A stretch of DNA of 64,000 bases from Halobellus captivus. Its GTDB lineage: Archaea; Halobacteriota; Halobacteria; Halobacteriales; Haloferacaceae. The notes beneath the pieces are model-generated. The model searched no databases. It saw only the letters and a program-made list of their open reading frames with translations, and was not told the DNA's origin. Made by a program: the position numbers and the translations under genes. The stretch is from NCBI RefSeq assembly GCF_007655485.1, contig NZ_VJXQ01000003.1:303742-367741 (forward strand). Direction: 5' to 3'. This document shows positions 26,220 to 34,700 of this stretch, in pieces. The stretch's first letter is position 1, and each line of letters starts with the position of its first letter.

Positions 26220-27184
26220 AGCCGGGATCGATCGCCGGTTCCCCCGGTCATCGCGCTGGCGAGCGCGCCCATCACGACGACGTCGTCTCCGAGGGTCGTC
26301 AGCTGAATCTGGGGGACGTTCGACATCACCATCTCGTCCATCCGCTCGCGGATCGGATCGAGCGTCTGTGCCGGATTGTTGAGCGCGACCGCGCCGCCGA
26401 CGTAGATGATGAGCGGCGCGTACGCGTGGACGATGTTCGCGACCCCCATCGCGTTCCAGTGGCCGAGCTGCTCGACGACGTAGGTGGCGAACTCGTCGGC
26501 TCCGGCGTGTTCGAAGACGTCGACGGCAGAAAAGTCGGGATCATCGACCGGAAGTGCCGTTTCGACGTTGTCGTCCTCGTAGAGGAATTTCGCGTATTTC
26601 GGGATGTTGTTTCCGGAGCAGTACGCCTCCCAGTGGCCGTCGTGCCCGCAGCCGCAGGTGAGGTATCCCTGGGGATCGATCGTCATATGTCCGACCTCTC
26701 CGGCGTTTCCGTCCCATCCGGAGAGGACGTTGCCGTCGACGCAGACGCCCGCACCGATTCCCGAGGAGATCGTGAGATACACCATATCGTCGGGGTTCCG
26801 TTCGGAGTAGAACCGCTCGCCGATGACGCCCGCGTTCGTATCGTTGTGGAGGAACACCCGATCGGTGTCGAACAGCACCGACAGCGGCCCGGTGAGCGGG
26901 ATGCGATCGATGGTGTCCGGGAGGTTCGCCGGGTTCTCGACGGCTCCCTCGGCGAGGTCGAGCGGACCGATCGCACCGATCCCAGCCGCGTTCACTCGCT
27001 CCGGATCGATTCCCGCGTCGTCGCACGCCTCGCGGGCGACGCGGAGGACCGCCTCGGTGACGGCGATCCCGGTCGGCGCGCGCGGGGTACTGTCGTCGTC
27101 GCGCCCGACGACTGTGCCGTCGCCGTCGGCGACGATCGCCCGGACGTTCGTCGCCCCGAGGTCGACGCCCACGTAGTAGGCCAT
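26216..27184 (-). CDS. ROK family sugar kinase
   Basis: A 322-residue ROK protein with the ATP-binding motif [15 protein letters not shown], the [11 protein letters not shown] segment, a [26 protein letters not shown] catalytic region and the ROK signature [15 protein letters not shown], in which one usual zinc cysteine is His. Family members are glucokinases, fructokinases or N-acetyl-hexosamine kinases; in haloarchaea glucose or fructose is likely. Its stop overlaps the start of the LVIVD surface gene, so the two are co-transcribed, an odd pairing with no obvious metabolic link. Confidence 0.88.
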   Translation of the reverse strand: MAYYVGVDLGATNVRAIVADGDGTVVGRDDDSTPRAPTGIAVTEAVLRVAREACDDAGIDPERVNAAGIGAIGPLDLAEGAVENPANLPDTIDRIPLTGPLSVLFDTDRVFLHNDTNAGVIGERFYSERNPDDMVYLTISSGIGAGVCVDGNVLSGWDGNAGEVGHMTIDPQGYLTCGCGHDGHWEAYCSGNNIPKYAKFLYEDDNVETALPVDDPDFSAVDVFEHAGADEFATYVVEQLGHWNAMGVANIVHAYAPLIIYVGGAVALNNPAQTLDPIRERMDEMVMSNVPQIQLTTLGDDVVVMGALASAMTGGTGDRSRL

Positions 27185-27439
27185 CGTGTCGTTACGAGTG
27201 AGCCCGACACTTAACTCAGCGGGTTCGCACGGACGCTTCGAACCTCACGATCGTTCGTTCACAGCTCTCCTCACCCGGTCTGGGCTTCCGGTTCGGTGGG
27301 TCGTGGGTCTCGAAGTGAACGGTGATACGTCGATCGCTGGGAGGTCCGTACTATCCGCTCGAAGCGCACGGGCGGACCTCGCGGTGCCCTTCGTTGAGGA
27401 CGGTGAAATCCGCGTCAGGCGAAATGAGAACGAGTCGCG

Positions 27440-27820
27440 TCAGTAGTCGGGGGCGTCGTCTTCGACGTCGCGCTTCATCGACTCGCGGCGCGACTTCGCG
27501 TCCCGACCGGTCGCTTCGAGGAGGAAGTCGTTTTTCGCGTCGACCGCGTCGCCCGCGGCTTCGAGGTCATCGGGGGACAGTTCCGTCGGATCGCGCTCCT
27601 CGAACTCGACGGCCAGCCGATCCTTCTTGCCGCTGTAGGCTACAGCCCCGACGACGACGCGTTCGAACACCGGATTGTCCGGCTCGTCGATGACGTGGAG
27701 GTCGCTCCCCTTGTACTCAGTTGTCCCCGTGATCGGACCGAAGTACTCCTGGACGGTCGTCTCGATATCCGGAACGCGATCCTCCAGCGTCTCCCCGCGA
27801 CGCATCTTGTACTCCTTCAT
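27440..27820 (-). CDS. DUF5611 family protein
   Basis: A 126-residue soluble acidic protein, MKEYKMRRGETLEDRVPDIE, with EEYFGPITGTTEYKGSDLHVI-like wording that identifies haloarchaeal DUF5611. The C-terminal half is charged (RDAKSRRESMKRDVEDDAPDY). No enzymatic motif is visible. It is preceded by 256 bp without a gene downstream of the ROK start. Function unknown. Confidence 0.8.
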   Translation of the reverse strand: MKEYKMRRGETLEDRVPDIETTVQEYFGPITGTTEYKGSDLHVIDEPDNPVFERVVVGAVAYSGKKDRLAVEFEERDPTELSPDDLEAAGDAVDAKNDFLLEATGRDAKSRRESMKRDVEDDAPDY

Positions 27821-27971
27821 GGGCGCTGATTCGGTAGGTGGTGGTTTACCTGTTTCGTCACCGGCCGAGCGGCGTCACAGCGGTGCGCTTGTTCACCTTC
27901 GCGGCCTCGTTCGCGTCGGCGTCTGGTCACGCCTTCGTCGGTCGCTGATACGCTCACGCACATCCTCACAC

Positions 27972-29144
27972 TCACCGCTCGCGCTCGGCGATGTAGCCCC
28001 GTTTACACTCCGGGCAGATATCCCCGGCGCGCATCGACGACGCGCCCGCACTGTTGGCGTGCCCGCAGTTGGGGCAGTAGAACTCGACGCGGTCGTCCGG
28101 CACGTCGGACTCTAACGTCGTCGACTCCCTCGCGCGAGCGAACCCGTCGTCTTCGCGAGCCTGTCGGTGTGCCCTGGATGTCGCGTGCTCTCCGTCGGCG
28201 GCGATTCCCTGCACTGTGCCGTCGTCGTCGAGTGCTGCGCGGCCGTTCACCTCCGGAGTGAGGCCGTTACCTTGGAACTCGACGTCGTCTTCGACATCTG
28301 CTGTGGCGTCGAACCCCTCGTCTTCGCCCTTGGGGTCGGGCCATCCGCTCGATCCCGCCTCTTCGGCTTGGGAATCGGAGGCCTCGTCCCGTTCGGGCCA
28401 CTCGCCGTGGCCGCGCTCCCGAGGCTCGACGTCGTCGGTGCCGTCGATGATCTCGGCGTCGTTCGTCACCTGTTCGTCGGTTGCGGCCTCACCACTCTCG
28501 GCCGCCTGCGACTGCTGTGCAGCATTCGCCGGGTCGGGGCCGGAGTCCTCCGGCCACTGCGTTTCGTCGCGTTCGGTGTCCGTCTCGCCGAGGATGACGG
28601 CGTCGTTCGCGTCCGGGTCGGCCTCGACGTCCTCCCAGTCGTCGCTGCCGGTTTCCCAGCCGTCTGTCTCCGCTTCCGCCTCGCCGATCGGACCGTCCGA
28701 CGCCGGGTCCGAAGCGTCTGTCTCCGTCGCTTCCTCCGCCTCCGCATCCGCGGCGGCTGTCGACGCGTCGGGCGCGTCCGCATCGGCCGCCGAATCCACG
28801 CTTTCGGCCTCCTCGGCGTCTGCCGACGCGACGTTAGCAGGCGCTGACGACGCCCTCTCTTCCGCCGACGGTTCGCCGTCGCTCCCCGCGGTCGACGACG
28901 GCTGCGCGCCGTGTGCTGGCTCCGGGTCCGTTCCTCCGGCGGCGGTGCCGCCGAGGCCGACCTCTTCGGGCGTGCGAATCGCCGTCACCTCCTTGTTTTG
29001 GCTGACGACCTGTTCGGCACCGCACCGCTCACACACCTGCACCTCGCGGATCGTGACGATGACCTCGTCCCCCTGTTCCTCCCGGCTCCGCTGGACCTCG
29101 GGGTCCGCGTACGTGTGCCCGAGAAGACGGCACTTGAGTCCCAT
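27972..29144 (-). CDS. DUF7093-like zinc-ribbon protein with long acidic linker
   Basis: A 390-residue protein from ATG 29144 (MGLKCRLLGHTY); an ATG six codons upstream is possible. The N-terminal domain has CRLLGH and CERCGAEQVV; the C-terminal end has a second ribbon, FYCPNCGHANSAGASSMRAGDICPECKRGYIAE. Between them lie some 270 residues rich in Asp, Glu, Ala and Ser, highly repetitive and probably disordered. The two metal sites and the haloarchaeal N-terminus match DUF7093. It diverges from the DUF6432 gene. Function unknown. Confidence 0.75.
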   Translation of the reverse strand: MGLKCRLLGHTYADPEVQRSREEQGDEVIVTIREVQVCERCGAEQVVSQNKEVTAIRTPEEVGLGGTAAGGTDPEPAHGAQPSSTAGSDGEPSAEERASSAPANVASADAEEAESVDSAADADAPDASTAAADAEAEEATETDASDPASDGPIGEAEAETDGWETGSDDWEDVEADPDANDAVILGETDTERDETQWPEDSGPDPANAAQQSQAAESGEAATDEQVTNDAEIIDGTDDVEPRERGHGEWPERDEASDSQAEEAGSSGWPDPKGEDEGFDATADVEDDVEFQGNGLTPEVNGRAALDDDGTVQGIAADGEHATSRAHRQAREDDGFARARESTTLESDVPDDRVEFYCPNCGHANSAGASSMRAGDICPECKRGYIAERER

Positions 29145-29310
29145 TATCCGACGTTCGGACATTCAGGGCCAAAAGTGTACCTCCTGCGTCAGACGGTCGG
29201 CTGACGAGTTCGGTCTGATCGAGGGGGCGGAGACGCTGCAGAGCGACTTCGAGGCCGTCGTCGCGCGCGGCGGCGGTAAGCGTAAACCCCACGGGAGCGA
29301 ACGGGCACCT

Positions 29311-29613
29311 ATGAGAGCGCGGCGCGAATTCAGAGACCGACGCGACGTCGAAGTGGCGGTGCTCGACGCGCTCGTCGATCGCGCGGAGGAGGGGATGACC
29401 GTCTTCGAGGTGCGCGCCGCCGTCGACGCCGATATCGACGAGATCGAAGAGGCGCTGGCGGCGCTCAAGCAGGACGACCTCCTCTCCGTCGGGAACGGCG
29501 ACGACGAGCGCGTCGTCATCTTCGTCGACGACCGTGTCGTGCCCGACCCCGAGTCGACACACGCGGACGAACAGGGGCTCGTGGATGTGCTTCGCGACCG
29601 ATTTGGACTGTGA
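29311..29613 (+). CDS. DUF6432 winged-helix-like protein
   Basis: A 100-residue protein from ATG 29311, MRARREFRDRRDVEVAVLDALVDRAEEGMTVF; the frame is open far upstream but that part is antisense to the DUF7093 gene. The pattern VLDALVDR...MTVFEVRAAV...EEALAALKQDDLLSV...VVIFVDDRVV reads as a small winged helix. It matches haloarchaeal DUF6432. A regulatory role is inferred from the fold only. Confidence 0.8.
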   Translation: MRARREFRDRRDVEVAVLDALVDRAEEGMTVFEVRAAVDADIDEIEEALAALKQDDLLSVGNGDDERVVIFVDDRVVPDPESTHADEQGLVDVLRDRFGL

Positions 29614-29907
29614 ACGGCCGATAGCCGTCGGTCCCGCTCGACGGTGGCGACCAGCTGACACCCGCCCGAGCGGCCGGTCCCTCGTAAGTCGCGAGGGCCT
29701 CCGACGCACGCGAGGAGACTGCGGCCCGACGCGAAGGGATGGCTCCGTCACGGCGGGACTGGTGCCGTTTTCGTATATAAACCCAGGCCCGCGACGCGTA
29801 CTTCGGGCGGGAAGTGACGACTGCGTCCGCTCCATCGCGAGGGCGTTGCGACCTGTCCCACCGCGAGGGCGCTGCGGTTTTCCCCGTCGAGCGCGCACGG
29901 GAGTGTA
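29614..29907. other. Intergenic region upstream of ygfZ-like gene
   Basis: These 294 bases have no gene. They hold the second copy of the 58-bp promoter element (29725-29782) and, in the predicted leader, two 19-bp direct repeats (29832-29850 and 29858-29876, sharing CGCGAGGGCG). Predicted transcription start near 29805 leaves about 100 nt of untranslated leader, long for a haloarchaeal mRNA. Confidence 0.55.
29725..29782 (+). promoter_or_regulatory. 58-bp promoter-like element, copy 2 (ygfZ)
   Basis: CCCGACGCG, CGTCACGGC, CTGGT, CCGTTTTCG and TATATAAAC occur here in the same order and at the same spacing as at 4396-4453. The TATA box (29774-29781) is close to the archaeal consensus. It lies about 127 bp before the ygfZ ATG. 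Confidence 0.65.
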
Positions 29908-31119
29908 ATGACGGTCGTCACGGAGATGCACGAGCAGCACGGTGCGACGTTCGAGGAGCGCGGCGGTCGCGGGGTCGTCACCGACTACGGCCGTCCCGAG
30001 CGGACGCACCGCGCGGTCCGAAACGGTGCGGGCGTGATCGAGATGGGCTACGGCGTCGTCGTCGTCGAGGGCGACGATCGGATCGAGTTCGTCGACGACA
30101 CCGTCTCGAACCGCGTCCCGCGAGACGACGGCGAAGGGGTGTACGCGCTGCTCTTGAATCACCAGGGGCGAATCGAGACGGACCTGTACGTCTACAACGC
30201 TGGCGAACGGTTGCTCTGCTTCGCGCCGCCAGCGCGCGCGCGGCCGCTGGTCGAGGACTGGTCGGAGAAGGTGTTCATTCAGGACGTCGAGATCCGGGAG
30301 GCGTCGACGGAATTCGCCGTGTTCGGGGTTCACGGCCCCAAATCGACGGAAAAAATCGCGAGCGTCTTCAATGGCGCTGGCTCGCCCGAACCGGGGCTGA
30401 CATTCGTCCGCGGCTCGATGGGCGGTGAGGGCGTCACCGTGATCGCCGGTGATGGTCTCACCGGCGAGGAGGGCTACGAGGTCGTTTGCGCCGCTGACGC
30501 CGCCGAGCGCGTCTTCGAGACGCTTCTGACGTTCGGAATGAACGCCGTCCCGTTCGGCTACCGCACGTGGGAGACGCTGACGATCGAAGCAGGGACGCCG
30601 CTGTTCGAGACCGAATTGAAAGACAGGATCCCGAACGTGCTCGGCCTCCGAAACGCGCTCGACTTCGGAAAGGGCTGTTTCGTCGGCCAGGAGGTCGTCT
30701 CGAAGGTCGAGAACCGCGGCCGTCCCAGCCAGCAGTTGATCGGGCTCCGATTGGCTGATCCGGCGGGCGATTCGATCCCCGGATCCGGCTCGACCGTCGT
30801 CGCCGACGACGAACCCGTCGGTGAACTCACGCGGGCGACGGTGAGTCCCACGCTCGATGCGCCGGTCGCACTCGCGCTCGTCGACTACGAGGTCGCGGAC
30901 GCGCTCGCGTCCGACCCCGGTTCGCTTCCGGTCAGTGTCGAACCCGAGTCCGACCCGGACGGTGGCTCCGGACCACCCGCTGACTCCGACGGTGATTCCG
31001 CCCCCGCTCTCGACTCCGAGGGCTTCGACACGAAGTGCTTCGATGCCGAGTTCGTCCAGTTGCCGTTCGTGGCGGGCAGTGCGGAGTCGGCTCGGTGTCC
31101 GTCGTATCTGCAGGACTGA
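29908..31119 (+). CDS. ygfZ: YgfZ/GcvT-like folate-binding protein
   Basis: A 403-residue protein of the aminomethyltransferase fold. The YgfZ signature is present as KGCFVGQEVVSKVENRG with its conserved Cys, after FGYRTWETLTIEAGTPLFETEL. It lacks the catalytic context of a true glycine-cleavage T protein and no other gcv genes are nearby. YgfZ/IBA57-type proteins bind tetrahydrofolate and help build or repair Fe-S enzymes. The C-terminal barrel is interrupted by an acidic Ser/Pro/Gly-rich stretch (about residues 345-375). The ATG at 29908 is chosen because it starts the conserved N-terminus. Confidence 0.85.
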   Translation: MTVVTEMHEQHGATFEERGGRGVVTDYGRPERTHRAVRNGAGVIEMGYGVVVVEGDDRIEFVDDTVSNRVPRDDGEGVYALLLNHQGRIETDLYVYNAGERLLCFAPPARARPLVEDWSEKVFIQDVEIREASTEFAVFGVHGPKSTEKIASVFNGAGSPEPGLTFVRGSMGGEGVTVIAGDGLTGEEGYEVVCAADAAERVFETLLTFGMNAVPFGYRTWETLTIEAGTPLFETELKDRIPNVLGLRNALDFGKGCFVGQEVVSKVENRGRPSQQLIGLRLADPAGDSIPGSGSTVVADDEPVGELTRATVSPTLDAPVALALVDYEVADALASDPGSLPVSVEPESDPDGGSGPPADSDGDSAPALDSEGFDTKCFDAEFVQLPFVAGSAESARCPSYLQD

Positions 31120-31239
31120 GATGCTTCAGTTCCGGCCGGACTGCCTCTCACCTGCGAGAGACCCCCAGCGGAGCACGAATTTTCAGTACAAACACAGGAT
31201 ATCCCAACTATCAATACCTCTCCGTTCTCCAATCCTCCA

Positions 31240-32787
31240 ATGAGTGGCCCTCAACGTCTCTCGACCGGAATCGCTGGTCTCGACGAAGTTCTCGGCGGTG
31301 GGTTCCCCCGAGAGCGAGCGTATATGGTCACCGGCGGTGCCGGAACGGGTAAGACGATCCTCGGCCTCCACTTCCTGACCGCGGGGGTCGACGCGGACGA
31401 GAACGCGCTGTTCGTGGCCTTCGAGGAGGATCCGGAGGACCTCTCTGCGGACGCCAGACAACTCGGCTTCGACACGGGAGAGATCGAGTTCTTGGATCTC
31501 TCACCCGACGCCGAGGAGTTCGTTATCGACGACCGATACGACGTGTTCGAACCGGACGTCGTGGAGGGGTCCGGGATCGCCGATCGGATCGTCGAAGCGG
31601 TCGAGCGGACCGATCCCGACCGGGTGTTTATCGACCCGTTGACGTACCTTCAGTACCTCGCGCCCAACGAGTACCAGTACCGCCAGGAGGTCGCCGGTCT
31701 CGTGCAGTATCTGACGGATCAGGACGCGACCGTCCTGTTCAGTTCACAGGCGGCGATCGAGGGCGAGCGTCGAACGCTCGAATACCTGTGTGACGGAAGC
31801 CTCACGGTCGCCCAGGCGGAGAACGGGCGAACGATCGAAGTGACGAAGCTCCGTGGGTCGGGCTTCCTTTCGGGCGCGCACACACTGGAAATTTCGGGGG
31901 ACGGAATCGACGTGTTCACGAGATTGGTCCCGGACGCACACGACCGAACACACTCGACGACGACGCTCTCCACCGGCGTCGAGGAACTCGATGAACTGCT
32001 TCACGGCGGGATCGAATCTTCGACCGTGACGGTGATCAGCGGTCCGAGCGGCGTCGGGAAGACCACGACGGCGTCGCAGCTCGCGGTCGCCTCGGCAAAG
32101 GCGAGCGCGCGGGCGGTGACCTATCTGTTCGAGGAGACGCGCGACACGTTCGTCCACCGCTCAGAGAGCGTCGGACTTCCGATCGAGCAACTCGAAGCCG
32201 ACGGGACGCTTTCAGTCGAGGAAGTCGAACCGCTGCGCGTCTCTCCGGATCAGTTCGCCCACAGCGTGAGACGGGAAGTCGAGGAGCGCGACACCCAATT
32301 CGTTGTCATCGACGGGATCTCCGGCTACCGGCTGTCGATCCGCGGTGAGGGAGACGAGCTGATCCGCGAGCTCCACGCGCTCGGCCGGTACCTCAAGCGA
32401 ATGGGGGTTACGGCGGTCTTTATCGACGATATGAAGAACGTCACCGGCGACTTCGAGCCGACGAGCTCGAACCTCAGTTACCTCGCGGACAACCTCCTGT
32501 TCCTCCGCTATCTCGAAGCCTACGGAGAACTGCGGAAGGCGATCGGGGTGCTGAAAAAGCGGACGGGTGACTTCGAGCGCACGCTCCGAGAGTTCGGGAT
32601 ACGCAGTGACGGCATTCACGTCGGCGAGCCCCTGACGGGCCTCCGCGGCATCCTGACGGGGACGCCGGAGTGGGGTGCCGACCCCGTGTTCGATCCGCGC
32701 GGTTCCGAGGACACCGCGGGGCCGACCGACCATCACCGCAGGATCGAACCGAGTGATCGCTCCGAAAGCGCTGATCCTCCCGAATGA
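31240..32787 (+). CDS. Double-domain KaiC-type (RecA superfamily) ATPase
   Basis: A 515-residue protein with two tandem KaiC-like ATPase domains. Domain 1 has STGIAGLDEVLGGGFP, Walker A GGAGTGKT (32-39), catalytic glutamates in VAFEED and Walker B RVFIDPLT. Domain 2 has STGVEELDELLHGGIE, Walker A GPSGVGKT (268-275), LFEET and Walker B FVVIDGISGY. Both nucleotide sites look intact. KaiC-type ATPases form hexamers and have been proposed as signal hubs in archaea. The stop codon overlaps the ATG of the LOV histidine kinase gene, so the two proteins are co-translated and probably act in one pathway. Confidence 0.9.
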   Translation: MSGPQRLSTGIAGLDEVLGGGFPRERAYMVTGGAGTGKTILGLHFLTAGVDADENALFVAFEEDPEDLSADARQLGFDTGEIEFLDLSPDAEEFVIDDRYDVFEPDVVEGSGIADRIVEAVERTDPDRVFIDPLTYLQYLAPNEYQYRQEVAGLVQYLTDQDATVLFSSQAAIEGERRTLEYLCDGSLTVAQAENGRTIEVTKLRGSGFLSGAHTLEISGDGIDVFTRLVPDAHDRTHSTTTLSTGVEELDELLHGGIESSTVTVISGPSGVGKTTTASQLAVASAKASARAVTYLFEETRDTFVHRSESVGLPIEQLEADGTLSVEEVEPLRVSPDQFAHSVRREVEERDTQFVVIDGISGYRLSIRGEGDELIRELHALGRYLKRMGVTAVFIDDMKNVTGDFEPTSSNLSYLADNLLFLRYLEAYGELRKAIGVLKKRTGDFERTLREFGIRSDGIHVGEPLTGLRGILTGTPEWGADPVFDPRGSEDTAGPTDHHRRIEPSDRSESADPPE

Positions 32788-34634
32788 CGAGTGAGCAGTC
32801 ACCGGCGCCCGGAACGAGCGTCCTCGTTCTCGTCTCGAACCCGGGGAACCGACGGGTCCTCGTCGACTGGGTCCGGAGCACCGAGGGATACGAGTTCGCC
32901 GATCCGACTGCCGACGGCACCGCCTCTGACGGATCGCTTCCCGAGTTCGACGTCTGTCTCGCGGACCGAAGCGAACTCCGGAAGTTCGCCGACGAAATCC
33001 GTGAAACCCGATCCCGTCCGCATACCTTTCTTCCGTGTCTCCTGATCGACGAACGAGGGGCGGATTTCGAGTCGGTCAGTCCATCGATTCGCGGACTCGT
33101 CGACGACGTGATGACCGCGCCGATCGATCCGGCACACCTCCGGTTTCGGGTCGACACGCTCGCGCGTCGTCGACGGATCTCACTGGAGCTCTGGGAGACT
33201 GAAGAGCGATATCGACGGCTGTTCGAGTTGGCTCCGAACGCGAAGTTCCTGCTCGACGACACGGAGATCCGCGCGACTAACCGGGCCGCAGAGCGGTTTC
33301 TGGGGCGGGATTCCGACTCGCTGGAGGGGACAGAGCTGGAAACGTTCGTCGTGGACAGGGATCGCTCGACGCTCGCGGAACTGCTCGCGGCGGCACCGTC
33401 GGAGGTCGACCCCGCGGGGCCGACGTTCCAAACACTGACGTTCGAGTTCGACGACCGCACGGCCATCTGCGAGGTGGCAACGGTCAGAACCGGCGAGGGG
33501 AGCGAACTGCTCGTCCTCGTTCAGGACATCACCGAGCGAATCGAGCGCGAGCACCAACTCGAACTGTACCGGCGCGCGATGGACGAAGCCACCATCGGAA
33601 TCACGATCACCGATCCGACGCTACCGGACAATCCGATGATCTACGTCAACGACCAGTTCGTCGAGACCACCGGCTACAACCGCGAGGAAGCGCTCGGACG
33701 GAACTGTCGCTTCCTGCAGGGCGACGGGACCGACCGGCAGGCGGCCGCACGAGTTCGGCGAGCGATCGAGAGGCAGCAACCCGTGAGCGAAATTCTCGTG
33801 AACTACAGGAAGAACGGCGAGCCGTTCTACAACGCCCTGGACGTGATGCCGGTCCGCGACGAATCGGGAACGGTCACGAACTTCCTCGGCTTTCAGCGGG
33901 ACGTCACGGAGTGGGTGCGAAACAGACGGCGGCTCTCGGTGCTCGATCGGGTGCTGCGTCACAACGTCCGCAATCGGATGAACGTCGTCACCGGGTACGC
34001 CGAACAGTTGCTCGATCACGACGACCCCGACGTTCGGGCGGCCGCAGAGCGGATAGAGGCGGCGGGCGACGACCTCCTCAGACAGAGTGAAACCGCCCGC
34101 CACTTCCGGGACGTCGTCAACAACGAGTCGACGGCGGTCGGCACTCGCGATCTGGTCGCCGACGTCACTGCCGCGATAGAGGAGATCAGCGCGGGCTATC
34201 CGGACGCCGAAATCGCCACGTCCCTCCCGCCGGAGGCGTGTATCCGAGGCGACGACGGCGTCTCGCTCGCGGTGGTCGAACTGATCGAAAACGCCGCAGA
34301 GCACGGGGCGCCGCCGATCATCGTATCCGTCGAATCCGACCCCGACGAGACCGTCCTCTCGGTATCGGACGGGGGCGAGGGCATCCCCCGAGTCGAGCGG
34401 GCGGTCTTCGACGACCTCGACGAACGCCCGACGCGGCACGCCGGGGGCGTGGGTCTCTGGCTCGTTCGCTGGACGGTCGAGCGGATCGGCGGCCGCATCG
34501 AATACCCCGATCCCGACAGTTCGACCGTGGAGTTGTACTTCGCGACGGCGGACGGCGACCGCGACCGCACCGATGGCCCCGATGGTTACATCGGCCGCGG
34601 CCGCGGATTAGACCGCAGTGGGTTCGGTATCTAG
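32784..34634 (+). CDS. LOV-domain sensor histidine kinase with receiver-like and PAS domains
   Basis: A 616-residue soluble kinase. Domains: receiver-like (10-125; Asp61 could be the phospho-site, but the usual Lys is Ala in TAPID), PAS (140-250), LOV (260-375), HisKA-like helix with His393 in LRHNVRNRMNVV, and an ATPase domain with VELIENAAEH (N box), SDGGEGIP (G1) and GGVGLWLV (G2). The LOV motif GRNCRFLQ carries the flavin-adduct Cys308, and the other flavin contacts Arg309, Gln312, Asn340, Asn350 and Gln370 are all there. Blue light should drive a Cys-FMN adduct. No membrane segment. Coupled to the KaiC gene by ATGA. Confidence 0.9.
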   Translation: MTSEQSPAPGTSVLVLVSNPGNRRVLVDWVRSTEGYEFADPTADGTASDGSLPEFDVCLADRSELRKFADEIRETRSRPHTFLPCLLIDERGADFESVSPSIRGLVDDVMTAPIDPAHLRFRVDTLARRRRISLELWETEERYRRLFELAPNAKFLLDDTEIRATNRAAERFLGRDSDSLEGTELETFVVDRDRSTLAELLAAAPSEVDPAGPTFQTLTFEFDDRTAICEVATVRTGEGSELLVLVQDITERIEREHQLELYRRAMDEATIGITITDPTLPDNPMIYVNDQFVETTGYNREEALGRNCRFLQGDGTDRQAAARVRRAIERQQPVSEILVNYRKNGEPFYNALDVMPVRDESGTVTNFLGFQRDVTEWVRNRRRLSVLDRVLRHNVRNRMNVVTGYAEQLLDHDDPDVRAAAERIEAAGDDLLRQSETARHFRDVVNNESTAVGTRDLVADVTAAIEEISAGYPDAEIATSLPPEACIRGDDGVSLAVVELIENAAEHGAPPIIVSVESDPDETVLSVSDGGEGIPRVERAVFDDLDERPTRHAGGVGLWLVRWTVERIGGRIEYPDPDSSTVELYFATADGDRDRTDGPDGYIGRGRGLDRSGFGI

Positions 34635-34700
34635 CCTCCACTGCGAACCTGACCCTCATCGCCCGTCTAGCCCTCTCTGACAATCGATCCTCATTTCCGT

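Noticed and set aside
29908-31119. Glycine cleavage system T protein
   Set aside because: The KGCFVGQE signature is that of YgfZ, and no gcvP or gcvH lies nearby.
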